A stretch of DNA of 37,147 nucleotides, taken from IMG/VR virus record IMGVR_UViG_3300046476_000186, positions 1-37,147 of that record. One strand, written 5' to 3'. Positions 28,838 through 35,810 of this stretch are shown piece after piece. Every line of letters starts with the position of its first letter. The stretch's first letter is position 1. The notes beneath the pieces are model-generated. The model ran no database searches. It saw only the letters and a list, made by a program, of their open reading frames with translations, and was not told where the DNA came from. Source of the stretch: a virus. A program made the translations under genes and the position numbers.

Positions 28838-30589
28838 ATGTTCAAGCTCCGGCAGACGGCCGACGGTTGGGAAGTTCTCGGGGACGCCGACGTTGTCCTG
28901 GCTTCGTTCGAGGGTGCGGCGGAGGAGGACGGCGCTCAGCGTCGGGCGTACGCCCTCGCGGTTCAGTGGCTGGCGGACAACGCTCCGGTTCCGGCTCCGG
29001 TCGTGGAACCCGTCGAGGGTGGCCCGACTCCGGGGGAACCTCCGGCTGGGGCGCTGTCTGATCGGTGGACCGCGGCGGAGCAGGGGATCGTCGCGGCCGG
29101 ACCGACCGGGGACGGGCGGGACTTCACCGGTTGCGTGTTCACGTGGCGGGCGACGGTGGCGCCGCTCCCCCTGATGCTCCTCTGTGAAACGGAGATGGGC
29201 CACTACGGCGCGGAGGTCTGCGGCTGGATCGACTCACAGGGCGATCCGACGGTCGCGGGTGGGGTGAGCGGCTGGTTCCACGACTCCGACTGCGGGCGGC
29301 AGGCCCGGGACATCCTCGCGGCGCAGGGCGCCTACGCCGTCTCCGTCGACCCGGGAATGGTCGAGGCGACGTTTACCTGCACGGAGGAAGACGGGGATGA
29401 GTGGGGGTCCTGGTGCGTTGATGGGGTCCTGACGTTCCAGGCGTATGAGATCGCCGGGTTGACGATGGTGCCGTTCCCCGCGTTCGGGACAGCCGCGATC
29501 ACGCTCGAAGCTCCGGTGGCGGCACCGACGATGGAACCGATGCCGGTCGAGGTCCCGCCGGGCTCCCCGGACGGTCAGGTCACGGCGGCGCTCACCGTCG
29601 CTGAGGCGCTCGCGGAAGGGCAGGGCGCCACGATGGCCGCGGATCTCCGGCCGAACGTCGTGGAGCTTCGCCCGGTCGCCGCGTCGGTAGCGGTCCGTCC
29701 TCCGGCCGCCTGGTTCGACTGGGGAGAGCCGGATGACGGCGCTGACGTGTACGTCCAGCAGAACGCTGGCGGCTCGGTAGGCGTCCCTCTCACGATCACG
29801 GATGACGGGCAGGTCTACGGGCACCTGGCGTTGTGGGAGGCGTGCCACATCGGTATGGCCGGGGAGTGCGTCGCTCCTCCCGCGTCCGGCGCCGCGTACG
29901 CCCACTTCCATCTCGGGGTCACCCGCACCGCGGACGGCTCTGACGTCGCGACCGGGGCGCTGACCGCCGGATGTGACCACGCCGCGCTCCGCCTCCGCGC
30001 TCCCGAAGCGACCGACTGGTACGCCCACAACGGTGTCGCGTGGGCTGACGTGCGCGCCTCGAACGGACGGCACGGCATCTGGCTTTCCGGCGCTCTCCGC
30101 CCTGACGTTACGGACGAGCAGGTTCGGGTCCTCCGGGCCGGAGCCCTCTCCGGGGACTGGCGCGACCGGGGTGGCAAGCTCGAACTCGTCGCCGCCCTCG
30201 CGGTCTCCGTGCCCGGGTTCCCGATCCTCCGGGAAGCGGTCGCCGCGTCCGCCTTGGATCTCGGGGAAGCGGTCCTCGGCTGGCAGATCGACGGCCGCCA
30301 GACGGCGCTGGTCGCGTCGGGGGTCGTACGACCGGCGGAGACCGCCCTAGAAGCCCTCGTAGCGGCCGGAACCGTGGAGGCGTGCGCCTCATGCGGCAAG
30401 CGGCTCCGGACCCGTCACACAGCCACACAGCAGCTGGACCGGGGAGACGGGCGTCGGCTCTCCGCGATCGATGGGCGCCTGGAACGGATCGAGGCGATCC
30501 TCTCGGCGCTCGACTACCGGACGCGCCCGGCCCGTCGGGAAGCAGCGCAGCAGGCGAAGGCGCGGCTCACGAAGGTCGTCGGCCGCTAA
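28838..30589 (+). CDS. Capsid maturation (prohead) protease
   Basis: A 583-residue protein of the type annotated as capsid maturation protease in actinobacteriophages. The first half contains the protease-like part (GGVSGWFHDSDCGRQARDIL, AYAVSVDPGMVEATF, LTFQAYEIAGLTMVPFPAFG). The second half has the characteristic segment VYGHLALWEACHIGMAGECV, WADVRASNGRHGIWLSGALR and GKLELVAALAVSVPGFPI. It ends in a basic coiled coil (RLERIEAILSALDY). It should process the scaffold part of the capsid protein at 31248. The C-terminal coiled coil may itself act as scaffold. Confidence 0.78.
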   Translation: MFKLRQTADGWEVLGDADVVLASFEGAAEEDGAQRRAYALAVQWLADNAPVPAPVVEPVEGGPTPGEPPAGALSDRWTAAEQGIVAAGPTGDGRDFTGCVFTWRATVAPLPLMLLCETEMGHYGAEVCGWIDSQGDPTVAGGVSGWFHDSDCGRQARDILAAQGAYAVSVDPGMVEATFTCTEEDGDEWGSWCVDGVLTFQAYEIAGLTMVPFPAFGTAAITLEAPVAAPTMEPMPVEVPPGSPDGQVTAALTVAEALAEGQGATMAADLRPNVVELRPVAASVAVRPPAAWFDWGEPDDGADVYVQQNAGGSVGVPLTITDDGQVYGHLALWEACHIGMAGECVAPPASGAAYAHFHLGVTRTADGSDVATGALTAGCDHAALRLRAPEATDWYAHNGVAWADVRASNGRHGIWLSGALRPDVTDEQVRVLRAGALSGDWRDRGGKLELVAALAVSVPGFPILREAVAASALDLGEAVLGWQIDGRQTALVASGVVRPAETALEALVAAGTVEACASCGKRLRTRHTATQQLDRGDGRRLSAIDGRLERIEAILSALDYRTRPARREAAQQAKARLTKVVGR

Positions 30590-30675
30590 GTCTCAGGGCC
30601 GGTCCGGCGCTTCCGTTGGTTGCCCGCCACCCATGTGTCGGGCCGGTCCTGGGAAACAAGCCTGCTCACGCCACC
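30590..30675 (+). other. Intergenic stretch with a short direct repeat
   Basis: The gap after the protease gene holds the direct repeat GGGCCGGTCC at 30596-30605 and 30640-30649. No stable hairpin or reading frame was seen. The promoter at 30676 follows. Confidence 0.4.
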
Positions 30676-30704
30676 TGGACAGCTAACCGCCCTTAGGTTA
30701 CGAT
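30676..30704 (+). promoter_or_regulatory. Spacer-operator promoter, leaderless
   Basis: -35 TGGACA (30676-30681), spacer with CTAACCGCCCTTAG (30683-30696), -10 TACGAT (30699-30704), ATG 6 nt later at 30711. Its spacer is identical to that at 17172-17188. Confidence 0.82.
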
Positions 30705-30710
30705 GGGCAC

Positions 30711-30914
30711 ATGACGACGTGCGGAGAATGCGGATACAACCTCCCGCACCACGACAGCGCCTGTTCGTCGGCGCCGAAGTACGTCGCCCTCTGCCCGGCT
30801 CACGCTCCCCGTCCGGTAGCTGACCGGGGCAGCGATGACGCCCGCCTGACCTGTAAGGCATGCCGGGCGACCGGCCAGCACGTCGGCTTGTTCTCCCTCA
30901 CGGTCGTCCAGTGA
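30711..30914 (+). CDS. Small zinc-ribbon protein, leaderless
   Basis: A 67-residue protein: MTTCGECGYNLPHHDSACSS at the N-terminus, then LCPAH and LTCKACRATGQH. It has up to seven cysteines with histidines, enough for two zinc knuckles. It has its own regulated promoter, placed between the protease and capsid genes, and overlaps the following membrane protein. DNA- or RNA-binding is plausible but unproven. Confidence 0.65.
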   Translation: MTTCGECGYNLPHHDSACSSAPKYVALCPAHAPRPVADRGSDDARLTCKACRATGQHVGLFSLTVVQ

Positions 30915-31099
30915 TGGCGCCGGAGCCGGACGACCGCTGGCCGTTCTGGCTTGGCGCGATCCTCGCGGCGGCCGGGTTCATCCTGACCGTCGTCCACTTC
31001 GAGGCTGGGCTCTGGTGGATCCTCCTCGCTCCGGCCGTCCTCGCGCCGCTCGTCCAGATCTTCTGGGCGGCCGGAGTCCGGCACGGCCGTTCCCGGTAG
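30914..31099 (+). CDS. Small membrane protein with two helices
   Basis: A 61-residue protein from ATG 30914 (TGATG overlap). Two hydrophobic segments (PFWLGAILAAAGFILTVVHF and WWILLAPAVLAPLVQIFWAA) flank a short turn, and the tail is basic (RHGRSR). The layout matches small phage holins, but this cannot be decided from sequence. Confidence 0.6.
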   Translation: MAPEPDDRWPFWLGAILAAAGFILTVVHFEAGLWWILLAPAVLAPLVQIFWAAGVRHGRSR

Positions 31100-31247
31100 G
31101 TATCCCTGCGCTCCCGTTCATCGCGCCGCTACTCTCTCGGCCCAACAGGCATCGAGTCGCCCTGACCTAGTCGGGCGGCCTGACGGCAGCCCTAGGCGTC
31201 GGCTCGGCATCCGATCGTTCCGTGATCCGCCAGGGAGGCGCACGAGC
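31100..31247 (+). other. Long 5' leader region of the capsid gene
   Basis: 148 bp without a gene. A TAnnnT (TACTCT, 31131-31136) is present with no good -35 and no start codon at the right distance, so a leader of about 100 nt is possible. GGGAGG stands before the ATG at 31248. No convincing hairpin was found. Confidence 0.35.
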
Positions 31248-32933
31248 ATGTTGACGCTTGAAGAGATCCGCGAGTGGCTCGCCCGCCTGGCTGAGCTGAC
31301 TGACGAGGAGCTGACCCAGCTAGACGAGTCGATCGAGGCTGTCGCCGCTGAGCTGCTCGACCAGGACGATGACGCCGCTGATACGGATGAGGCGATCCAG
31401 CTCCTCACCGAGGTCGCGGACGCCAAGGATGCCGTAGCCACGGAGAAGACGGGCCGGGAGGAGAAGGCCGCGGAGCGTAAGGCTGCCGCTGACGCTCTCC
31501 GCCAGCGCATCCGGGGAGACGCTGAAGGCGACGAGGGTGATGAGGGTGAAGGCGACGAGGAGACTCCTCCTCCCGCTGACCCGGCCGCTCCCGCGGAGGA
31601 GAAGGCGAAGGAGCCGGTCGCCGCTACGGCGAAGCCGAGCCCGGCCACGGCCCGCCGTCCGGTCACGACCCGTCCCCGTCAGGCGGACGCTCAGCACGCC
31701 GCTTTGACCCTCGTGGCTTCGGCCAACCTGCCCGGGGTGAACATGGGCACCCCCCTGACCGACCGGGACGTCCTCGCGAAGGCGATCATGGACACCTGGC
31801 GGGCCGGGATCGGCTACCAGGGCGGCCGCCACAACGTTCCGATCGCCTCCCTGAGCTACGACTTCCCGGAGGACCGGACGCTGGACGACAACCCGGACTC
31901 GAACGCCCGGAAGATCGACGCCGTCACGAGCCCTCAGGCGATCACGGCGGCCGGTGGTATCTGCGCTCCGGCGCCGATCCAGTACGACCTCCCCGTCATC
32001 GGGAGCACGGCCCGCCCGATCCGCGACGGTCTCCCCTCCTTCGGAGTGGCCCGCGGCGCGGTCCGGACGATCACGCCGCCCACGATCGACAACGTGGCGG
32101 GGAACACGCAGGCCGGTACCAACGTCGCAATCTGGACCGAGGCGAACGACCAGTCCCCGTCCGCTCCCGCTACGAAGCCGTGCCTCACGATCACCTGCGG
32201 CGCCGACACGACCACCGCCGTCGACGCGATTACCCAGTGCATCCAGACGGGCAACTTCCGGGATCGCTATTTCCAGGAGTCCGTCCAGGCGTGGCTCACC
32301 CTGAACGACGTCTGGGCTGCCCGGGTCAAGGAGCAGAACCTCCTCGCGAAGATCGCCGCCGGGTCCGTGACGTACACGGCCGGTACGGTCCTCGGGACCG
32401 CCCGCGACATGATCGCCGCGATCCAGCGGCACATCGCGACGATCCAGTACTGGTGGCGGCTGGACGACTCGATCCGCTTCCGGCTCCTCCTCCCCCGGTG
32501 GTTGCAGGAGAACATCGCGGTCGATCTCGCCCGGGAGCAGCCCGGCGCGACCGCTGAGCGTCTCCTCACCGACGACTCGTTCGTGAACCAGATCTTCTCG
32601 AACATGGGCTGCAACGTGACGTGGCTCATGGAAGGCGAATCGTCCCAGCGGTTCGTCCGCCCGAACGCTGGTCAGATCGAGCCGTGGCCGTCGCACGTCT
32701 TCGCCTACATCTTCCTCGAAGGCGCCTGGCTCTACCTGAACGGCGGGACGCTCAACCTGGGCGTCGTCCGGGACTCGACCCTGAACGCTACGAACAACTT
32801 CCAGATGTTCCAGGAGGAGTTCGAGCAGGCGCACTTCCACGGCACGTTCTCCCACAAGCTCGACATCGACATCTGCCCGTCGGGCGCGACGTCCCTGCCG
32901 ATCGCCGTGTCGGTCTGCACATCCGGCTCCTGA
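31248..32933 (+). CDS. Major capsid protein with N-terminal scaffold-like region
   Basis: A 561-residue protein. Residues 1-145 are highly charged and helical (IREWLARLAELTDEELTQLD, later GDEGDEGEGDEE and a Pro/Ala linker), like the delta/scaffold domain of HK97-type capsid proteins that the prohead protease removes. From about residue 150 the sequence turns into a folded shell domain (LVASANLPGVNMGTPLTDRD, YQGGRHNVPIASLSYDFPED, TARDMIAAIQRHIATIQYWW). The cut would lie in the basic linker near TTRPRQADA. It follows the protease gene and has a strong GGGAGG site, as expected for the most abundant virion protein. Confidence 0.8.
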   Translation: MLTLEEIREWLARLAELTDEELTQLDESIEAVAAELLDQDDDAADTDEAIQLLTEVADAKDAVATEKTGREEKAAERKAAADALRQRIRGDAEGDEGDEGEGDEETPPPADPAAPAEEKAKEPVAATAKPSPATARRPVTTRPRQADAQHAALTLVASANLPGVNMGTPLTDRDVLAKAIMDTWRAGIGYQGGRHNVPIASLSYDFPEDRTLDDNPDSNARKIDAVTSPQAITAAGGICAPAPIQYDLPVIGSTARPIRDGLPSFGVARGAVRTITPPTIDNVAGNTQAGTNVAIWTEANDQSPSAPATKPCLTITCGADTTTAVDAITQCIQTGNFRDRYFQESVQAWLTLNDVWAARVKEQNLLAKIAAGSVTYTAGTVLGTARDMIAAIQRHIATIQYWWRLDDSIRFRLLLPRWLQENIAVDLAREQPGATAERLLTDDSFVNQIFSNMGCNVTWLMEGESSQRFVRPNAGQIEPWPSHVFAYIFLEGAWLYLNGGTLNLGVVRDSTLNATNNFQMFQEEFEQAHFHGTFSHKLDIDICPSGATSLPIAVSVCTSGS

Positions 32934-32939
32934 TCCGTC

Positions 32940-32945
32940 TACCGT
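32940..32945 (+). promoter_or_regulatory. -10 box for a leaderless leader peptide
   Basis: TACCGT fits TAnnnT and lies exactly 6 nt before the GTG at 32952, just after the capsid gene stop. No -35 or dyad. Confidence 0.35.
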
Positions 32946-32951
32946 CCACTT

Positions 32952-33032
32952 GTGGGCGGCCGGGCCGTTCTCCATGTGCGGTGCCCGGTCCGGTCGTCCA
33001 CGCAGATCGAAGCTGAGGAGGAGCCAGGGTGA
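32952..33032 (+). CDS. Possible 26-residue leader peptide coupled to the next gene
   Basis: A GTG 6 nt after a TACCGT box opens a 26-codon frame (MGGRAVLHVRCPVRSSTQIE, then AEEEPG). Its TGA overlaps the GTG start of the next structural gene as GTGA at 33029-33032. The fit of both ends to rules seen throughout this window makes chance less likely. The peptide itself has no recognised motif, and its last codons contain the GAGGAGG ribosome site used for 33029. Confidence 0.4.
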   Translation: MGGRAVLHVRCPVRSSTQIEAEEEPG

Positions 33033-33883
33033 CCGTTGCCGAAACCATTGACGCATTCGCCCCGCCGCTCTCCCGGTTCTCCGCCCTGAACGCCCTCCCC
33101 GTCACCGACGACGATGACGCCCGCTGGCTTCTCGGGTTCCGGTTCCGGCCGGAGTCGTGCGCCTCGAACAACGGTGGCATCCTCGCGGCGGACTGCTTCG
33201 GGAAGACCTCCGCGATGTCGACCCACGCCGTTCAGACCCAGCAGGACGGGACCGGGTTCATCATCTACTGGCGGGACGACTGTTCCGTCTTCGGGTACGA
33301 GGCGTCCGACTACGAAGGCCGGGCGCGCCGCGGTCTCGCGTCGGTGGCGTCGTACCAGTTCGCGTTGGAGCTTCAGGCCGGAGCGATCACCGGTCCCGCC
33401 GGGAGCGCGTCCGTGGCTGAGCCGAACACGCCCCTGGCTGACGCCTCCGCCACGATCGTGACCGCTGCGCCATCTACACCCCTGAACGGTCTCGCCTGCC
33501 TAGAGAACGCCCTAGCGAAGAACACGAAGAACCGCCGCGGGTTCATCTTCATGCGCCCCCAGATCCTCGTGCTCCTCGCGTCGGCGTACGCGATCCAGTT
33601 GCAGGGCAACACGTGGTTGACGCCGATGGGCAACATCGTCGTTCCCGACGGCGCGTTCACCGGAGCGAACCCGTCCGGCGCGGCGCTCTCCTCGAACCAG
33701 TTCATGTACGCGACGTCGTGGATGGAGGTCCGCCGGGGAAGCGTCCTCGTGACCGGAGGTCTCGGCACCCAGATCGACCGCTCCGTGAACACGGTCACGA
33801 CGTACGCGATGCAGCCCTACATGTGGCAGTGGGATGGCTGTTTCCTCGGGGCCGCCGAACTCAACGTCGCAGTCTGCGGATAG
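33029..33883 (+). CDS. Virion structural protein (putative)
   Basis: A 284-residue protein directly after the major capsid protein, preceded by GAGGAGGAG. It is beta-rich with aromatic clusters (DARWLLGFRFRPESCASNNG, YGMQP-like MQPYMWQWDG). Near its C-terminus SWMEVRRGSVLVTGGLGTQI plus DRSVNTVTTYA is reminiscent of sequences in actinobacteriophage head or connector proteins. A head-tail connector or minor capsid role is inferred from position only. Confidence 0.6.
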   Translation: MTVAETIDAFAPPLSRFSALNALPVTDDDDARWLLGFRFRPESCASNNGGILAADCFGKTSAMSTHAVQTQQDGTGFIIYWRDDCSVFGYEASDYEGRARRGLASVASYQFALELQAGAITGPAGSASVAEPNTPLADASATIVTAAPSTPLNGLACLENALAKNTKNRRGFIFMRPQILVLLASAYAIQLQGNTWLTPMGNIVVPDGAFTGANPSGAALSSNQFMYATSWMEVRRGSVLVTGGLGTQIDRSVNTVTTYAMQPYMWQWDGCFLGAAELNVAVCG

Positions 33884-33890
33884 GAGCACG

Positions 33891-34244
33891 ATGACGACCG
33901 CACGCCTAGGGAACACCGCACCGCATCAAGGGCGGAAGGACGAGAACGGCGAGCCCGTCCTCGATGACAACGGGCAGAGAGCTTTCTTCCCGATCGAGCT
34001 GGACGCCCCCACCGAGGTTCTCGTGTCGCTCTCCCCGCAGGACACGCTGATGGAGCAGTTCCGGGCGATCGAGGATCTCTGGCGCTACCACTCCTCCGCT
34101 CCTCCGTCGTGGGTCTGGTCTGACAGCGCGGCGCTTCAAGGGCTCCTCGCGGAGCAGTTCCACGCTCCGGCCGGGCTCCCCGACGACGTAGAGGCGACCC
34201 ACTACACGCACTCCGGTCCTCCCGGGTCCGGCGGGGAAGGCTGA
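33891..34244 (+). CDS. Unrecognised 117-residue protein in the structural operon
   Basis: Starts at ATG 33891 after TAGGAG. It has a polar N-terminus (GRKDENGEPVLDDNGQRAFF), a beta strand (TEVLVSLSPQDT) and a helix (MEQFRAIEDLWRYHSS), with a Gly/Pro end. Position suggests a minor virion or assembly protein. No family recognised. Confidence 0.6.
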   Translation: MTTARLGNTAPHQGRKDENGEPVLDDNGQRAFFPIELDAPTEVLVSLSPQDTLMEQFRAIEDLWRYHSSAPPSWVWSDSAALQGLLAEQFHAPAGLPDDVEATHYTHSGPPGSGGEG

Positions 34245-34247
34245 GCG

Positions 34248-34880
34248 ATGACGAAGGTCAACTCGGGCAACGACATGCAGTCCCGCCAGATGGCCGGGCA
34301 GCAGGCCGGGTTCGCCGGTACGTCCACCGGCACATCCGCGACGACGCTCACGGACTCCGGGCAGGCGTGGGGCACCACCCAGTTCGTCGGCGCGTGGGTC
34401 GTGGCCGGAGGCGCAACAGGCGTCTACGGGGTCATCATCTCCCACACCGCTACCGTTCTCACCGTAGACCGGTGGACCGCCGTAGCGACCCCGGGAGGCG
34501 CCGCAGGATCGACTCCCGGCGCGACCGCGGCGTACTGCATCCTTCCCGGCGCCGCACCAGCCTGGTACATGGCGCTCACCGCCAACGCGGCGGCCGTCAA
34601 CGCGACGGACACGACCCTGACCGCGGAGATCACGACCGTCGGTGGCGGCCTGATCCGGAAGCTCGCCACGTACGCCCACACCGCGGCCGCCGCGTCCTAC
34701 ACGCTGACGGGCGCGTTCACGTCGAACGGCACGGACTCTCTCCCGGTCACCGTCGCGAAGATCGGCATCTTCAACGGGCTCCTCTCCGGCCAGATGATCT
34801 TCGAGACGCTCCTCGGTTCCACCGCGACGCTCACGACCTCCGGCGACAACGTCACCGTGACGGACACGGTCAGTCTGTAA
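34248..34880 (+). CDS. Beta-rich structural protein (putative tail or decoration)
   Basis: A 210-residue protein rich in Ala, Thr and Gly with alternating strands (TSTGTSATTLTDSGQAW, GVYGVIISHTATVLTVDRWT, TLTTSGDNVTVTDTVSL). Such composition is common in phage tail, fibre and decoration proteins. The TTLTDSGQAW and VITSHTATVLTVD-like pattern recalls repeats in bacterial and phage appendages. It follows the previous stop by 3 nt. Confidence 0.6.
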   Translation: MTKVNSGNDMQSRQMAGQQAGFAGTSTGTSATTLTDSGQAWGTTQFVGAWVVAGGATGVYGVIISHTATVLTVDRWTAVATPGGAAGSTPGATAAYCILPGAAPAWYMALTANAAAVNATDTTLTAEITTVGGGLIRKLATYAHTAAAASYTLTGAFTSNGTDSLPVTVAKIGIFNGLLSGQMIFETLLGSTATLTTSGDNVTVTDTVSL

Positions 34881-34883
34881 CCG

Positions 34884-35558
34884 ATGCCTGACGCCAAGAT
34901 CACCGCGCTGACGGCGCTGACCGGAGCGAACCTCGCGGACGGGGACATGTTCGTCGTCGTGGACGTCTCTGACACGACGATGGCGGCGAGCGGCACCGAC
35001 AAGAACATCACTCCGGCGGACCTGTTCACCTACCTGAACGGCCGGGTCCAAGTCGCGGGTGGTTCGGTCTCTACTCCCGGCGCGGGGTTCGCGTCGGACA
35101 CCTACCTGGCCGGGTCCGGGCTCCTCATCCCGAACGGCCGCCTGAAGGCGCAGACCATCTACCGGTGCGCGTTCGACGTCTCGAAGACCGGAGCGGGGAC
35201 CGCGACGCCGATCATCAATGTGCGGTTCGGGACCGCGGGGACGACCGCGGACACGTCCCGGGGGACGCTCACGTTCGCGGCTCAGACCGCGGTGGTCGAC
35301 GCGGGCATGTTCGAGATCGCGTGCATCTTCCGTACCGTCGGGTCCGGCACCGCGGCGGTCCTCCAATCGCGGGGCATTCTCTCCCACGGTCTCTCGATCA
35401 CCGGTCTCGGGACGGACGTCTCCGGCGTGAAGGTCGCGACGTCGTCCGGGTTTGACTCGACCCCGAACGCGAGCATCATCGGTCTCTCGGTGAACGGTGG
35501 CGCCTCGGCCGCCTGGACGATCACTCTGGTCGAGGCTGAACTTCTCAACCTGGGTTAG
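34884..35558 (+). CDS. Tail-fibre-like structural protein
   Basis: A 224-residue protein whose start (DAKITALTALTGANLADGDM, then FVVVDVSDTTMAASGTDKNI) is the N-terminal pattern widespread in phage tail fibre and receptor-binding proteins. A jelly-roll-like beta domain follows (YRCAFDVSKTGAGTATPIIN to WTITLVEAELLNLG). It may be trimeric. Its gene starts 3 nt after the previous stop. Confidence 0.65.
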   Translation: MPDAKITALTALTGANLADGDMFVVVDVSDTTMAASGTDKNITPADLFTYLNGRVQVAGGSVSTPGAGFASDTYLAGSGLLIPNGRLKAQTIYRCAFDVSKTGAGTATPIINVRFGTAGTTADTSRGTLTFAAQTAVVDAGMFEIACIFRTVGSGTAAVLQSRGILSHGLSITGLGTDVSGVKVATSSGFDSTPNASIIGLSVNGGASAAWTITLVEAELLNLG

Positions 35559-35570
35559 CGGGGAGCCGAG

Positions 35571-35810
35571 ATGGCCTCCCTGCCGTTCACCGCCGTGGCC
35601 GACGGCACCGTCACCGTCCTGCGGGCCAACTTGGCTGATACCGGATGGGTCCGCATCTTCCACGCTGACAACTCGGTGGGCGCCTGGACACCGATCACGG
35701 CTCCGACGACTGTCGTGCCGGTCCTCGCCGGTGACCTCGTCGTCCAGCGGCTCAACCGCAACGGCACCGCCTTGCTCGTGTTCATGATCATCAGCGCGGT
35801 CACTCCGTGA
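35571..35810 (+). CDS. Small beta-rich structural protein
   Basis: A 79-residue all-beta protein (LPFTAVADGTVTVLRANLAD, VPVLAGDLVVQRLNRNGTAL). It resembles a small decoration or fibre cap domain by composition only. Overlaps the next gene (GTGA). Confidence 0.55.
   Translation: MASLPFTAVADGTVTVLRANLADTGWVRIFHADNSVGAWTPITAPTTVVPVLAGDLVVQRLNRNGTALLVFMIISAVTP

Noticed and set aside
7774-30704. The repeated 35-bp units as a CRISPR array or transposon ends
   Set aside because: They are kilobases apart, always in the same direction and always just before a start, with -35 and -10 boxes, so promoters explain them fully.
31320-33056. A 578-codon minus-strand frame across the capsid gene
   Set aside because: It is an Arg/Asp/Val-rich mirror of the capsid gene with no motif, while the + strand frame has a strong ribosome site and capsid features.
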